DNA from: Citrobacter amalonaticus
GTDB taxonomy: Bacteria; Pseudomonadota; Gammaproteobacteria; Enterobacterales; Enterobacteriaceae
Assembly: GCF_002918555.1 (NCBI RefSeq)
Contig: NZ_PQMB01000007.1
Span: 1 to 64,000 of the forward strand
DNA length: 64,000 bases
Direction: 5' to 3'
Shown here: positions 1-8,817 of the stretch, piece by piece
Numbering within the stretch: the first letter of the stretch is position 1
Layout of the letters: every line of letters begins with the position of its first letter
The notes under the pieces: generated by a model
Database searches by the model: none
What the model was told of the DNA's origin: nothing
Seen by the model: the letters and a program-made list of their open reading frames with translations, nothing else
Made by a program: the position numbers and the translations under genes

Positions 1-231
1 CGTGGCGGCCACGGCAGCGATACCGCCCACCGCCCATGCCAGGTTCTGCTCTAAAACGCTTTCCGTGGCTTTCTGACACTCTGGCGACAGTCTGGCAAGT
101 TCAGTCTGAGAAAGGCTGCTGATATTAGCAGGACACTGCTTTTTTTTGTCTTCATTGTCATTAAGTTCGGCGGCAAATGTATTACCGCTTAATGCCAGGG
201 CAATACAAAATGAGATAGCTTTCCTTTGCAT
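1..231 (-). CDS. N-terminus of an exported protein, cut by the window edge
   Basis: Reading leftward from an ATG at 231, 77 codons stay open to the edge. The protein starts with a signal peptide: basic MQRK, then a hydrophobic core, with likely cleavage after ...GNTFA. A short polar region with two cysteines (in KKQCPAN and SPECQK) follows, then a hydrophobic Ala/Gly segment (LAWAVGGIAAVAA). A GAGAG-type ribosome site lies upstream. A short polar stretch followed by a Gly/Ala hydrophobic segment is seen in some large surface proteins such as autotransporters, but too little is present to name the family. I do not recognise an E. coli equivalent at this position. Confidence 0.6.
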   Translation of the reverse strand, partial: MQRKAISFCIALALSGNTFAAELNDNEDKKKQCPANISSLSQTELARLSPECQKATESVLEQNLAWAVGGIAAVAAT

Positions 232-771
232 AATGTGACTCTCTGATGTGAGCGAAATAAAACGACATAACCACACCGTCACAGATTCTCCGAATCCGGG
301 AGACAGCGACGCCATAAAAATAAAATTATATAAAAACGGAGTATATCGAAAGACATATTTGCTGACAACGAATCACCACCATGAATACATTCTATAACAC
401 ATTGTTTTTTATGAGTACGGATAAAAAACAGAACAAGTTCGTCATTGAAAATTGATAAAATACAACACATTACAAACATGGATTTGTCTGTAAATTTTTT
501 AATACGCGCCATTTTAGCGGGCTGAATGGCGGGGGGAGACTAAGGCATATCTTATAAATTATAATTTTTATTATATGAATATGAAAAACAAATACTCCAT
601 ATGAATATATTCACTTATTATTCACATTTATCGCAACAAATATTATTTAAAATAAATAATAATACGCATAGCTCTTTAATTTACCCGGAATCAGCGCAAA
701 TTCGATTTACCATTGAATATTAATAAACCGCTGGAATGACTCTGGCAGTTGAGAGTAATAATAACGCTTGA
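232..771. other. AT-rich intergenic region
   Basis: About 540 bases with low GC content and many A/T runs, between the exported-protein gene and a REP element. It probably holds the promoter of the leftward gene. A 77-codon minus-strand frame at 279-512 has no family resemblance and no clear ribosome site, and I do not regard it as a gene. Confidence 0.5.
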
Positions 772-773
772 AA

Positions 774-870
774 TGCCCGATGGCGCAGGCCTGATAAATC
801 GCCTCTGCGTCGCCATCAGGCGGTCATACAGATGCCGGATGGCGGCATAAATGCCTTGTCCGGCCTGTAG
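774..870. repeat. REP/BIME-type palindromic repeat
   Basis: Two imperfect palindromic units (tgcccgatggcg...cgccatcaggcg and gccggatggcgg...ttgtccggcc) sit just past the 3' end of yhaJ. They match the REP/PU class found between enterobacterial genes. Such elements can stabilise upstream mRNA 3' ends or bind gyrase or IHF. No function is shown here. Confidence 0.75.
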
Positions 871-883
871 CCCTTAACGGAAT

Positions 884-1780
884 TTATTTCCCGACAAACA
901 GCTTAGGGATTTCGCGCAGGCACCATGATTTTGCCTCACCCATGCTGTCCCGCCGCCAGGCCATAATAATGTCGATCTCATTGGTCGATTCCGGGCTGAC
1001 CACGCGCAGCCGTCCTTCGGCAATATCCTGTTCCACCAGCGGGTACGGCATCGTTGCCACGCCCAATCCCGCCAGTAGCGCCTGACGTTTATCTTCAATA
1101 GTGCTCACCGTCAGACGCGGCTGTTTATCCAGCAGTTGTACGGTAAGCACGGGGCGTTCACGGGCGGTATCCGCCACCGCGACGCCGCGATATTTCACGC
1201 GGGTCACTTCCGACAACGGCTCAGGCTCCTGATGGATCGGATGGTCGGGTGCTGCCACGTAGACATTCATCAGGGTATACAGCTTGCGTGAGTTAATTTC
1301 TGACGACGAACGAAAATGCATATCCGGCGCGATCACGATATCAGCCCGCCCCTGCTCCAGTCGCTCCCATGCCCCAGCCAACACCTCGGTGATCACCGAA
1401 AGCTGCGTATTCGCTTTGACCGCCAGCCGCTCAATCAGCGGGAAAAAGGCCGGCGTTGGCACCAGCGCTTCGGTGACGATGGTCAGATGCGTTTCCCAGC
1501 CGCGCGCCAACGCCTCAGCATCGGTGGTCAGCTTGTCCGCCGCCTCCAGCAGTACCCGCCCACGCTCAAGCAGCATACGGCCCACGTTGGTGAATTTAGT
1601 GCGGTGCCCGGAACGGTCAAACAACACCACATCCAGTTCTTCTTCCAGCTTTTGCATGGTGTAACTGAGCGCAGACGGCACGCGTCCCAGCTCATCTGCC
1701 GCCGCGGCGAAGCTGCCACGGCGGTCGATCGCGTCCATGACGCGTAACGCCTCAAGCGTCAATGCTCTTTCTTTAGCCAT
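884..1780 (-). CDS. yhaJ: LysR-family transcriptional regulator YhaJ
   Basis: 298 aa, the same length as E. coli YhaJ. A winged helix-turn-helix occupies about residues 7-66 (RRGSFAAAADELGRVPSALS is the HTH core), followed by a LysR effector-binding domain to the C-terminus. It is a cytoplasmic DNA-binding regulator. In E. coli, YhaJ has been linked to responses to aromatic compounds and to virulence genes in pathogenic strains. It is divergent from yhaK, with about 100 bases between the two starts, so that gap probably holds its operator. The name rests on sequence resemblance plus the yhaJ-yhaK-yhaL order. Confidence 0.9.
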   Translation of the reverse strand: MAKERALTLEALRVMDAIDRRGSFAAAADELGRVPSALSYTMQKLEEELDVVLFDRSGHRTKFTNVGRMLLERGRVLLEAADKLTTDAEALARGWETHLTIVTEALVPTPAFFPLIERLAVKANTQLSVITEVLAGAWERLEQGRADIVIAPDMHFRSSSEINSRKLYTLMNVYVAAPDHPIHQEPEPLSEVTRVKYRGVAVADTARERPVLTVQLLDKQPRLTVSTIEDKRQALLAGLGVATMPYPLVEQDIAEGRLRVVSPESTNEIDIIMAWRRDSMGEAKSWCLREIPKLFVGK

Positions 1781-1884
1781 CGCGTTCTCATTCAGGAAAT
1801 TTGAACATACCGGGCAGAATATCTGGCTAACAATGCAGCGTCCAGCCCCTTAACATAAAAGGAAGTAAAGAGAGGTCCATAATT

Positions 1885-2586
1885 ATGATTACAACCCGAA
1901 CAGCCAAACAATGCGGACAAGCTGACTACGGATGGCTGCAGGCCCGGTATACCTTCTCCTTTGGACACTATTTCGACCCAAAACTGCTGGGCTACGCATC
2001 GCTGCGCGTGCTCAATCAAGAGGTACTCGCTCCCGGCGCCTGCTTCCAGCCGCGCACCTGGCCGAAGGTGGATGTGTTAAACCTGATTCTGGAAGGTGTT
2101 GCTGAGTATCGGGACAGCGAAGGCAACCATGTGCAGGCAAAAGCGGGAGAGGCATTACTGCTCGCCGCCCAGCCGGGTATCAACTACAGCGAACATAATA
2201 TCAGCAAAGATAAGCCGTTAACCCGTATGCAGCTGTGGCTGGATGCGTGTCCTCAGCGGGAAAACGCCCGGGTACAAAAAGTCTCGCTGACGCTGGATAA
2301 ACAGCAACTTATCGCCTCCCCTGACGGCGTGCAGAAGAGCCTGCAACTTCGTCAGCAGGCGTGGGTGCATCACATTACGCTGGAAAAAGGCGAATCCGTG
2401 GATTTTCAGCTGCACGGGCCGCGTGCCTACCTGCAATCCATTCATGGGACGTTCCACGCGGTAACCCACAATAAAGAGCGGGAAGCGTTGACCTGCGGGG
2501 ATGGCGCATTTATTCGTGATGAAGCTAACATAACGCTGGTTGCCGATACGCCGCTGCGCGCATTGCTGATAGATTTACCGGTATAG
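1885..2586 (+). CDS. yhaK: Pirin-like bicupin protein YhaK
   Basis: 233 aa, matching E. coli YhaK in length and sequence. It is a pirin-related double-cupin protein. The N-terminal cupin holds the region of HYFDPKLLGYASLRVLNQEVL, and the C-terminal half carries the second beta barrel. E. coli YhaK is a cytosolic protein described as sensitive to oxidation, and its catalytic activity is unclear. It lies head to head with yhaJ and is followed 23 bases later by yhaL, probably in one transcript. Confidence 0.9.
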   Translation: MITTRTAKQCGQADYGWLQARYTFSFGHYFDPKLLGYASLRVLNQEVLAPGACFQPRTWPKVDVLNLILEGVAEYRDSEGNHVQAKAGEALLLAAQPGINYSEHNISKDKPLTRMQLWLDACPQRENARVQKVSLTLDKQQLIASPDGVQKSLQLRQQAWVHHITLEKGESVDFQLHGPRAYLQSIHGTFHAVTHNKEREALTCGDGAFIRDEANITLVADTPLRALLIDLPV

Positions 2587-2609
2587 CCAGCTAAAAAGGG
2601 AGTATTCAC

Positions 2610-2774
2610 GTGAGCAAAAAATCGACAAAAAAACGTCAGCCCGTCAGGAAAGCCATCGTCCAGGAGGAGTCAGGCTCCCCCGTTCGCTTTGGTTACGAAG
2701 AGATGCTGACCGAGCTGGAAGCCATTGTGACAGATGCCGAAGTGCGGCTGGCTGAGGAAGAAGCCGCCGCCTGA
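2610..2774 (+). CDS. yhaL: Small protein YhaL (GTG start)
   Basis: 54 aa starting with GTG. An AAAAAGGGAG ribosome site lies a suitable distance upstream. The N-terminus is strongly basic (SKKSTKKRQPVRK) and the C-terminus acidic (ELEAIVTDAEVRLAEEEAA). The conserved core FGYEEMLTELEAIV, the length and the position after yhaK identify it as YhaL, whose function is unknown. No signal peptide or membrane segment is seen. Confidence 0.85.
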   Translation: MSKKSTKKRQPVRKAIVQEESGSPVRFGYEEMLTELEAIVTDAEVRLAEEEAAA

Positions 2775-3269
2775 CGATTAATCGGGGTCTGTTACATTAA
2801 GCCGTCGTCAGATTTACAGGTTGTAACCTGACGATGCTTCTGACCAGAAAAACCTTCAATCACCTGCGTTTCCCGTCGACATTGTACCTCTGCGTGCCCA
2901 CGCCTCTACGAACCTGCGCTCATCGCAACGTTAAGCGCAAAATAAAGCTGATGACGGATTCAAATCATTCCGACATGCGCAGACTATTCTGTCGGGATAG
3001 TTGTTGCTGTTAATGCCCCCAGAGCCAATCTGCGTCCCGACTCTAAAAAGCCATAAAAAAAGAAAATTTTTCTCTCTCAACGCAGTTTTACAAACTAAAG
3101 ATGCAACTTTTTTCTCTGCCGGGTGCGGTAACATTCTTACTATCGTTTCTGTCGTTCGGAGCTGTGTCGTTCTGACAAACTCGGGCCGCAGACGCAAATG
3201 CAAATCAAGGTCGAGAACACTTTCAATAACTCGACGGACATTTTTCTGTACCGACCCAGAGGCTCAGTC
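2775..3269. promoter_or_regulatory. Intergenic region and likely promoter of cyuA
   Basis: 495 bases without a gene. An inverted repeat CGTCAG...CTGACG at 2806-2833 encloses a second palindrome, GGTTGTAACC. It could fold at the end of the yhaKL transcript but has no T-run. AT-rich stretches around 3050-3110 may carry the cyuA promoter. No operator can be assigned with confidence. Confidence 0.4.
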
Positions 3270-4580
3270 ATGTCACACCGGGAAAGCCATGTTGAATGGA
3301 ATACGTTTATTAATGCTCTGAAACAGGAAGTCAAACCCGCTTTAGGCTGTACCGAACCCGTGTCGGTCGCCCTCGCTTGCGCCGTGGCGGCACAGCAGCT
3401 GTCAGGCGCAATTGTGCGTATCGAAGTAGCGGTCTCGCCGAACTTAATGAAAAACGGTATGGGTGTGACAATCCCTGGCACGGGAATGACCGGTCTGCCC
3501 ATCGCAGCCGCCTTAGGCGCTATTGCAGGCGATCCACAGGCTAAACTCGAAGTGCTCAAAAAAGCGTCCCCCCGTGAGATTAACGCTGCCAGAGCTCTGC
3601 TGGAGGTCGGTGCCGTGCGCGTGTCGTTGCAGGAACCCTGTGATGAAATCCTCTTCGTTCGTGCCAAAGTCTACGCCGGGGATCTGCACGCCACGGTAAC
3701 TATCGTTGGTGACCACACCAACGTGGTGGCGATTGAAAAGATGGGTCAGTCTCTGTTTATCAAGCCAGAAAACAATACCTGTGAAGATACGATTGACCCG
3801 CTGGACAAGGTCGCTGGCAGCTCGCTGCGTGATATCTACGATTTCATTTGTGATGTTCCCTCGCAAGAGCTCAATTTTATTCTCGACGCCGGATCGATGA
3901 ACAACGCTCTTTCAAAAAAAGGTCTGGCGAAGGAGTGGGGGTTGCATATCGGCCCGACGCTGAAGCGCCAGGTCGATAAGGGACTGGTTTCCGATGATAT
4001 GTTTACCGAGATCCTCTACCGGACCAGCGCCGCGTCTGATGCCCGAATGGGCGGTGCAACGCTACCGGCAATGACCAACTCTGGTTCAGGCAATCAGGGG
4101 ATAACGGCAACCATGCCGGTGGTGGTGGCCGCTGAACGTCTTAACGCCAGCCAGCAGCAGCTGGCCCGTGCGCTGGCGCTCTCGCACCTGGTGGCTATCT
4201 ATATCCACTGTAAACTTCCGCGACTGTCGGCTTTGTGCGCCACCACTACCGCCGCGATGGGCGCTGCGGCGGGGATTCTCTGGTTAATGGACGGCAGCTA
4301 CGAAAACATCACTATGGCGCTCAATAATATGATTGGCGACGTCAGCGGCATAATTTGCGATGGTGCTTCTGGCAGTTGTTCAATGAAAGTATCCACCAGT
4401 ATTTCTTCTGCCTGGAAAGCAATTCTGCTGGCGCTGGATAATTCTGTCGTTTCCGGAAACGACGGGATTGTCGAACATGATGTAGAAAACTCCATTCGTA
4501 ATCTTTGCGCCATCGCCGGACAGGCCATGCAGCACACCGACCGACAAATTATCGAAATCATGGCGCACAAGCGTTACTAG
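3270..4580 (+). CDS. cyuA: L-cysteine desulfidase (CyuA/YhaM family)
   Basis: 436 aa, the same length as E. coli CyuA. The family uses a [4Fe-4S] cluster to split L-cysteine into sulfide, ammonia and pyruvate. Family cysteines are visible in PALGCTEP near the N-terminus, LSALCATTT, and [11 protein letters not shown] near residues 365-372. The ATG at 3270 is preferred to frames extending upstream because GAGG lies 8 bases before it and the length then fits. The protein looks only moderately similar to E. coli CyuA (my impression from memory), while flanking genes are very close. It is on the opposite strand to the E. coli arrangement and lacks the partner transporter gene cyuP (yhaO). It may therefore be a separately acquired homologue. 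Confidence 0.85.
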   Translation: MSHRESHVEWNTFINALKQEVKPALGCTEPVSVALACAVAAQQLSGAIVRIEVAVSPNLMKNGMGVTIPGTGMTGLPIAAALGAIAGDPQAKLEVLKKASPREINAARALLEVGAVRVSLQEPCDEILFVRAKVYAGDLHATVTIVGDHTNVVAIEKMGQSLFIKPENNTCEDTIDPLDKVAGSSLRDIYDFICDVPSQELNFILDAGSMNNALSKKGLAKEWGLHIGPTLKRQVDKGLVSDDMFTEILYRTSAASDARMGGATLPAMTNSGSGNQGITATMPVVVAAERLNASQQQLARALALSHLVAIYIHCKLPRLSALCATTTAAMGAAAGILWLMDGSYENITMALNNMIGDVSGIICDGASGSCSMKVSTSISSAWKAILLALDNSVVSGNDGIVEHDVENSIRNLCAIAGQAMQHTDRQIIEIMAHKRY

Positions 4581-4610
4581 ACTGTTTACACGACACTAAA
4601 GGTTCCACCG

Positions 4611-4639
4611 GCCGGGCAAGGCGCCAGTCGCCGCCCGGC
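4611..4639. repeat. REP-like palindrome
   Basis: GCCGGGC and GCCCGGC flank a 15-base centre just after cyuA. It resembles half a REP unit and may form a hairpin at the mRNA end. Confidence 0.5.
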
Positions 4640-4693
4640 AGAAATACGCCCCCGGACGTCCCCGCTTTATATTCCCTGCCCATGACATGTAAA

Positions 4694-4727
4694 AAACCAC
4701 TCCGGCCCGCTGCCGCTGGAGTGGTTT
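4694..4727. terminator. Hairpin between convergent cyuA and the dcyD-like gene
   Basis: A 10-bp stem AAACCACTCC/GGAGTGGTTT, preceded by A's and ending in T's, lies between the 3' ends of two convergent genes. It reads as a bidirectional Rho-independent terminator. Confidence 0.7.
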
Positions 4728-4750
4728 GAATTCGCGTTTAAAGCAGTAAA

Positions 4751-5743
4751 TCAGACGTGAGGATAATAAGCAAAAAGCGCCGGTGCGCCGCCGGTATGGA
4801 TAAACATCACCGGCCCACTACCGTTGAAGCGCGATTTTTTCACACCATCAATCAGACCGGCCATCGCCTTGCCGGTGTATACCGGGTCTAACATAATGCC
4901 TTCCAGATGCGCCAGCAGCTCCACTGCATGCATCCCTTCGGTATTCGGCATACCGTAGCGCGGTGCAAAGTATTCATCCCACAGCGTCAGCGGCGACAAT
5001 GCCGCCACATCCAGCATCGTGGATAATTCGCGCTGTAGCTTCTCCACTTTGGGCTGCTGATCGCCAACAATGCGGGAAACGGTCACACCTACGACCTCCA
5101 TCTCAGGCTGGCAATGGGCAAAACCAACGGCTAACCCGGCATGCGTTCCTGCACTCCCGGAAGGTACCACCACGGACTGCACATTAAGATTCATCCGGTC
5201 GCACTGTTCCGCTATCTCCAGCGCACATTCAACGTAGCCTAGTGAACCGAGCGCGTTTGAACCACCGACGGGAATAATATAGGGCTTCGCTCCCTTTGCC
5301 GAAAGCCTGGCGCTAAACTGCTGTAGCTGCGCGTCTGGATCGTTAAGTTCATCAACTATTTCAACCTTGCAGCCCATCAGGCTATATAGCAGATGATTGC
5401 CGTTCCAGAGATAGTTAGATTCTGCGGTTTGAATCGGATTTTCCAGCAACGCCACGCATTTTAGCCCAAGATGTGCGGCCGCTGCCGCGGTCTGTCGTAC
5501 GTGGTTGGACTGAATTGCCCCGGCGGTCACCAGTGTATCGCAACCTTTATTAATGGCATCTGCCGCCAGAAATTCCAGCTTTCTGAGCTTATTACCGCCC
5601 ATACCAAGATGCGAAACATCGTCGCGTTTGATATAGATATCGCGCTGTAAATATTCCGACAGTCGCTTCAGATGCTGAACGGGCGTGACGCCCCCCACCA
5701 GTGCGACGCGCGATAAGCTATGCAAATAGTTTTTTACAGACAT
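4751..5743 (-). CDS. D-cysteine desulfhydrase-like PLP enzyme (DcyD/ACC deaminase family)
   Basis: 330 aa, close to DcyD (328 aa). The PLP lysine motif is [16 protein letters not shown] (about residue 50). [43 protein letters not shown] and the C-terminal [11 protein letters not shown] are all family motifs. DcyD converts D-cysteine to pyruvate, sulfide and ammonia. The ATG at 5743 has AAGGGAAGG just upstream; an earlier TTG is not needed. It is the last gene of the minus-strand lyase-transporter-ridA operon and follows an internal hairpin. Because E. coli-type genomes normally carry dcyD elsewhere (near fliY), this is likely a paralogue. Exact substrate (D-cysteine, other D-amino acids) is inferred from family. 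Confidence 0.8.
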   Translation of the reverse strand: MSVKNYLHSLSRVALVGGVTPVQHLKRLSEYLQRDIYIKRDDVSHLGMGGNKLRKLEFLAADAINKGCDTLVTAGAIQSNHVRQTAAAAAHLGLKCVALLENPIQTAESNYLWNGNHLLYSLMGCKVEIVDELNDPDAQLQQFSARLSAKGAKPYIIPVGGSNALGSLGYVECALEIAEQCDRMNLNVQSVVVPSGSAGTHAGLAVGFAHCQPEMEVVGVTVSRIVGDQQPKVEKLQRELSTMLDVAALSPLTLWDEYFAPRYGMPNTEGMHAVELLAHLEGIMLDPVYTGKAMAGLIDGVKKSRFNGSGPVMFIHTGGAPALFAYYPHV

Positions 5744-5764
5744 AAACCTTCCCTTCAAATAAAA

Positions 5765-5786
5765 ACGGCGGCTGATGAGCCGCCGT
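5765..5786 (-). terminator. Internal terminator/attenuator between ridA and the dcyD-like gene
   Basis: On the minus strand a perfect 9-bp stem ACGGCGGCT/AGCCGCCGT is followed directly by TTTTTATTT. This is the form of a Rho-independent terminator placed inside the operon, so the last gene may be made at a lower level or depend on read-through. Confidence 0.7.
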
Positions 5787-5806
5787 AAAGTCGTATTTAC
5801 CTTGAA

Positions 5807-6193
5807 TTAGCTTCGCCAGGCCACGGCTTCAATTTCTACTTTCACATCTTTCGGTAGCCGGGAGACTTCCACACAAGAACGCGCCGGGAAAGAAGCGTTA
5901 CGCTGGGTGAAAAATTCAGCATAAGCATTATTGATTACGGCAAACTCATTCAGATCTTTCACAAAAATAGTAATCTTACAAATATTGTCGACCGTCAGTC
6001 CTCCGGCCTCAATAATGGCTTGAATATTTTCCAGGCTCTGCCGGGTTTGGCCTTCGGCACACTCAGGAATGCTTCCCGTCTGCGGATTAATAGGCAACTG
6101 GCCAGAAGTAAAAATAAAATTACCGGTTCGCGCACCCTGGATATAGGGGCCAATTGCTTGTGGAGCATTTTCTGTCGCAATAACCTTAGTCAT
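5807..6193 (-). CDS. RidA-family enamine/imine deaminase
   Basis: 128 aa, the usual RidA length. The conserved blocks IGPYIQGARTGNFIFTSGQ, the arginine-containing SFPARSCVEVSRLPKD (the Arg that binds the carboxylate) and VKVEIEAVAW are present. The family forms cytosolic trimers that hydrolyse 2-aminoacrylate and 2-aminocrotonate, reactive enamines released by PLP enzymes. AAGGA lies 7 bases before the ATG at 6193, which fixes the start. It sits between genes for a transporter and PLP lyases, so protection against their enamine products is the likely job. It is a paralogue of TdcF, which is also in this window. Confidence 0.88.
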   Translation of the reverse strand: MTKVIATENAPQAIGPYIQGARTGNFIFTSGQLPINPQTGSIPECAEGQTRQSLENIQAIIEAGGLTVDNICKITIFVKDLNEFAVINNAYAEFFTQRNASFPARSCVEVSRLPKDVKVEIEAVAWRS

Positions 6194-6218
6194 AGCCAAT
6201 CCTTAAATAATGTTTGGG

Positions 6219-7637
6219 TTAAAGAGTAAAACCGACAATTAAATAGACAATAAGAGCAAGTCCCCCGGTCACCAGCGCATAAGGCATCTGAGTACGAATA
6301 TGTTCAATATGGTCACAGTTGGTCGCCATTGAGGCGACGATAGCATCGCTGGAGATGGGAGAAGTCATATCGCCAAAAATTGATCCTGAAATAGCTGCAC
6401 CAATCATAAAGTGCGGGTCAATGCCTAATGACACGCCCAGTTGAACGCCAATCGGAATCATAATGGCAAAGGTTCCCCATGAGGTACCTGTTGCCAGAGA
6501 CATTACCGCCGCAATCAGGAAGATAAAGCCGATGGCAAAGCCGGATGGAATAACACCGGAGGTTATAGAAGCAATATACTGCCCGGTATTAAGCTCCGCA
6601 GAAATATGCCCCATCAGGAAGGCCAGAATCATGATTGAGCTAATTTTAACCATGCTGGCATAGCCGATATACAGCTCTTTGAAAAAGTTCTCAACGTTAA
6701 GAATGCCGCGCACTCTGAACCAGATAAATGAAACCATGGTACCGAACATTACGCCGGAATAGACCGACATCGAGCCGCTGCCTTTGGAGAACTGCCCGTC
6801 ACCGGTGATATACAGAACAACAGGAACCATTAATACCGTGGAAAGAATCGGGATAAAAAAGTTCAGCAATGAATTACATGCCGGGTGGTCAATCACCGGA
6901 TCCGCATCTTCTTCGCCATGCTCTTGTTCTATTTCCGTCAGCGCCGTTTCAAACTTCACTTCAGCCTTTTTCATCGGTCCCCAGGTGCAGCCAGAGAGGA
7001 TGTAAAAGAGAACGGACCCTAATGAGAACCAGGCCATGATATTCCAGACCATCGAACTGGCCAGCACCTCAAAAGGTTCGCCGGTCAGGTACCCCTGCGC
7101 AATCTGTACGCCGATAACCCCCATCATCGCCGCTCCCCAGCCGTTGATCATCACTGATGAGCAGACGGAAACGCAGGAAGTCTGGATAATATAGGACATC
7201 TTTTCTGGCGAAACTTTATAGCGTCGGGCAAGGTTTTTCGTGGATGCCCCAGCGATCAGCTGATTTATTGAGCTCTCGATAAATATTAACGATGTCACCA
7301 CCATCGCCAGCAGCTGTACCGACTTTTTATTAGTGACAAAATCATTTTTCTCCGAGAGAAACTGCACCAGCTTACGCACGCCGCCAGTCACCACAATCAG
7401 CCGCATAATACCGCCGATCATAACCATAAACACAATCGTTCGCGTATTACCGGCGGAAGCGAATGTTTCGATGATGCCGTTCAGGGTGCCGCCAACCCCC
7501 TGAATAATACTGTGGTTAATCACCGCGTAGCCGACGAAAATACCGGTAAGCAGCGAGAGGATCACCTGGCGGGTAAGGATCGCCAGAATAATGGTGACCA
7601 GTGGGGTGATAATCGTCCAGATGCCATAATCATGCAT
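6219..7637 (-). CDS. NhaC-family Na+/H+ antiporter-like transporter
   Basis: 472 aa, largely hydrophobic with around 11-12 membrane segments. Motifs include FIESSINQLIAGAS, ATGTSWGTFAIMIPI and ISGSIFGDMTSPISSDAIVA, all characteristic of the NhaC/MleN superfamily. A charged cytoplasmic loop (EIEQEHGEEDADP) divides the two halves. Its ATG lies inside the end of the upstream lyase gene (8-base overlap), so the two are translationally coupled. Some NhaC members (MetT type) have been proposed to carry methionine. Given the flanking sulfur amino acid enzymes, uptake of a sulfur amino acid is a reasonable inference, but ion exchange or another substrate cannot be excluded. Confidence 0.8.
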   Translation of the reverse strand: MHDYGIWTIITPLVTIILAILTRQVILSLLTGIFVGYAVINHSIIQGVGGTLNGIIETFASAGNTRTIVFMVMIGGIMRLIVVTGGVRKLVQFLSEKNDFVTNKKSVQLLAMVVTSLIFIESSINQLIAGASTKNLARRYKVSPEKMSYIIQTSCVSVCSSVMINGWGAAMMGVIGVQIAQGYLTGEPFEVLASSMVWNIMAWFSLGSVLFYILSGCTWGPMKKAEVKFETALTEIEQEHGEEDADPVIDHPACNSLLNFFIPILSTVLMVPVVLYITGDGQFSKGSGSMSVYSGVMFGTMVSFIWFRVRGILNVENFFKELYIGYASMVKISSIMILAFLMGHISAELNTGQYIASITSGVIPSGFAIGFIFLIAAVMSLATGTSWGTFAIMIPIGVQLGVSLGIDPHFMIGAAISGSIFGDMTSPISSDAIVASMATNCDHIEHIRTQMPYALVTGGLALIVYLIVGFTL

Positions 7638-8817
7638 GATGGTTACCCTGTGTGATGTCCATAGCGGCGAAGGCTATGTCCAGGTCTTGTAGCAGATCAT
7701 CGATATGTTCAATACCCACGGAAAAACGCAGCGTAGTGTCATAAACCCCGATGGCTTCCCGTTCTTCTTTTGACATCGACCCATGGGACATGGAAGCCGA
7801 ATGGTTAATCATGCTCTCCACCCCACCCAGCGATTCCGCCAGCACAAAATAGTGCAGCCCGCCGATAAAACGCTTAAGACTCTGGAGATCCCCCTTCAAT
7901 GTTGCCGTTACCACCGCGCCACCTGAGCGCATTTGCGCCTTGCACAGCTGATGCTGAGGATGCGATGGCAGGCCAGGATAATAGACGCTGGCAATCGCCG
8001 GATGGTTTTCCAGATATTCCGCAACACGATGAGCGTTGCTGCACTGGCGTTCCATGCGCAGATCCAGCGTTTTCATACCGCGCAGGGCAAGATAAGCATC
8101 AAAAGGTGACGCAATAGAACCGATAGTCGTTTTAATAAAATCGAGTCGGGATGCTAAAGCTTCATTATTGGTTATTACCGCGCCGCCAATTAAATCTGAA
8201 TGCCCGCCAACATATTTACTGGTAGAGAGCATCACCATATCCGCTCCCATTTCGAGTGGTTTATGGTTCCAGGCGCTGGCAAAAGTATTATCGACACAGG
8301 TGGTGATTGCGTGTTCTTTCGCAATACGGCAAACCTTCGCGATATCGACCAGTTCCAGCAATGGATTAGTTGGCGTTTCAATCCAGATTAAGGCCGTATT
8401 TTCCTGAATACTGTTAACCAGGCTTTGCTCATCATTAAGATCAATATAGGAAATCGTTGCGCCGGTGGTGTGGGTTTTCAGCTTCTCAAACAACCGCCAG
8501 GTTCCGCCATAGACGCCTTTCATTGCAATAATATGGGCATCTTTAGGCAATAATTCCATCACGATATTCGTAGCCGCCATTCCCGAAGCCGTGGCGGTAG
8601 CATAAATTCCTCCCTCCAGTTCTGCCAGAGCAGATTCATAGGCTTTGCGCGTTGGATTGGAAACGCGGGAATAACAAAAATCACCGCCTTCGTGAAGATT
8701 AGGTTGTATAAATGAGCTGGCTGTGACAATTGGGGTAAATATAGCGTTATTTACCGGATCGGATTGGCTTCCTGCGTGAACGGCCAGGGTTGCAATATCT
8801 TTAGTTCTGGTTTTCAT
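7630..8817 (-). CDS. Cys/Met-metabolism PLP gamma/beta-lyase (cystathionine/methionine lyase-like)
   Basis: 395 aa, typical for this fold-type I family. The phosphate-binding YSRVSNPT, ATASGMAA, the aspartate of CVDNTF, the PLP lysine in STSKYVGGHSD, and the C-terminal LRFSVGIEHIDDLL are seen. The position of the methionine gamma-lyase cysteine (YGCT in those enzymes) reads YGGT, as in cystathionine gamma-lyase/synthase and MccB. Cystathionine, homocysteine or cysteine is therefore as likely a substrate as methionine. ATG 8817 is chosen over the GTG three codons upstream; ribosome site is weak (GGGTG). It is the first gene of a four-gene operon with the transporter, RidA and the DcyD-like enzyme. 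Confidence 0.82.
   Translation of the reverse strand: MKTRTKDIATLAVHAGSQSDPVNNAIFTPIVTASSFIQPNLHEGGDFCYSRVSNPTRKAYESALAELEGGIYATATASGMAATNIVMELLPKDAHIIAMKGVYGGTWRLFEKLKTHTTGATISYIDLNDEQSLVNSIQENTALIWIETPTNPLLELVDIAKVCRIAKEHAITTCVDNTFASAWNHKPLEMGADMVMLSTSKYVGGHSDLIGGAVITNNEALASRLDFIKTTIGSIASPFDAYLALRGMKTLDLRMERQCSNAHRVAEYLENHPAIASVYYPGLPSHPQHQLCKAQMRSGGAVVTATLKGDLQSLKRFIGGLHYFVLAESLGGVESMINHSASMSHGSMSKEEREAIGVYDTTLRFSVGIEHIDDLLQDLDIAFAAMDITQGNHHA

Noticed and set aside
279-512. 77-codon minus-strand ORF in the left intergenic region
   Set aside because: AT-rich, no ribosome site and no family features.
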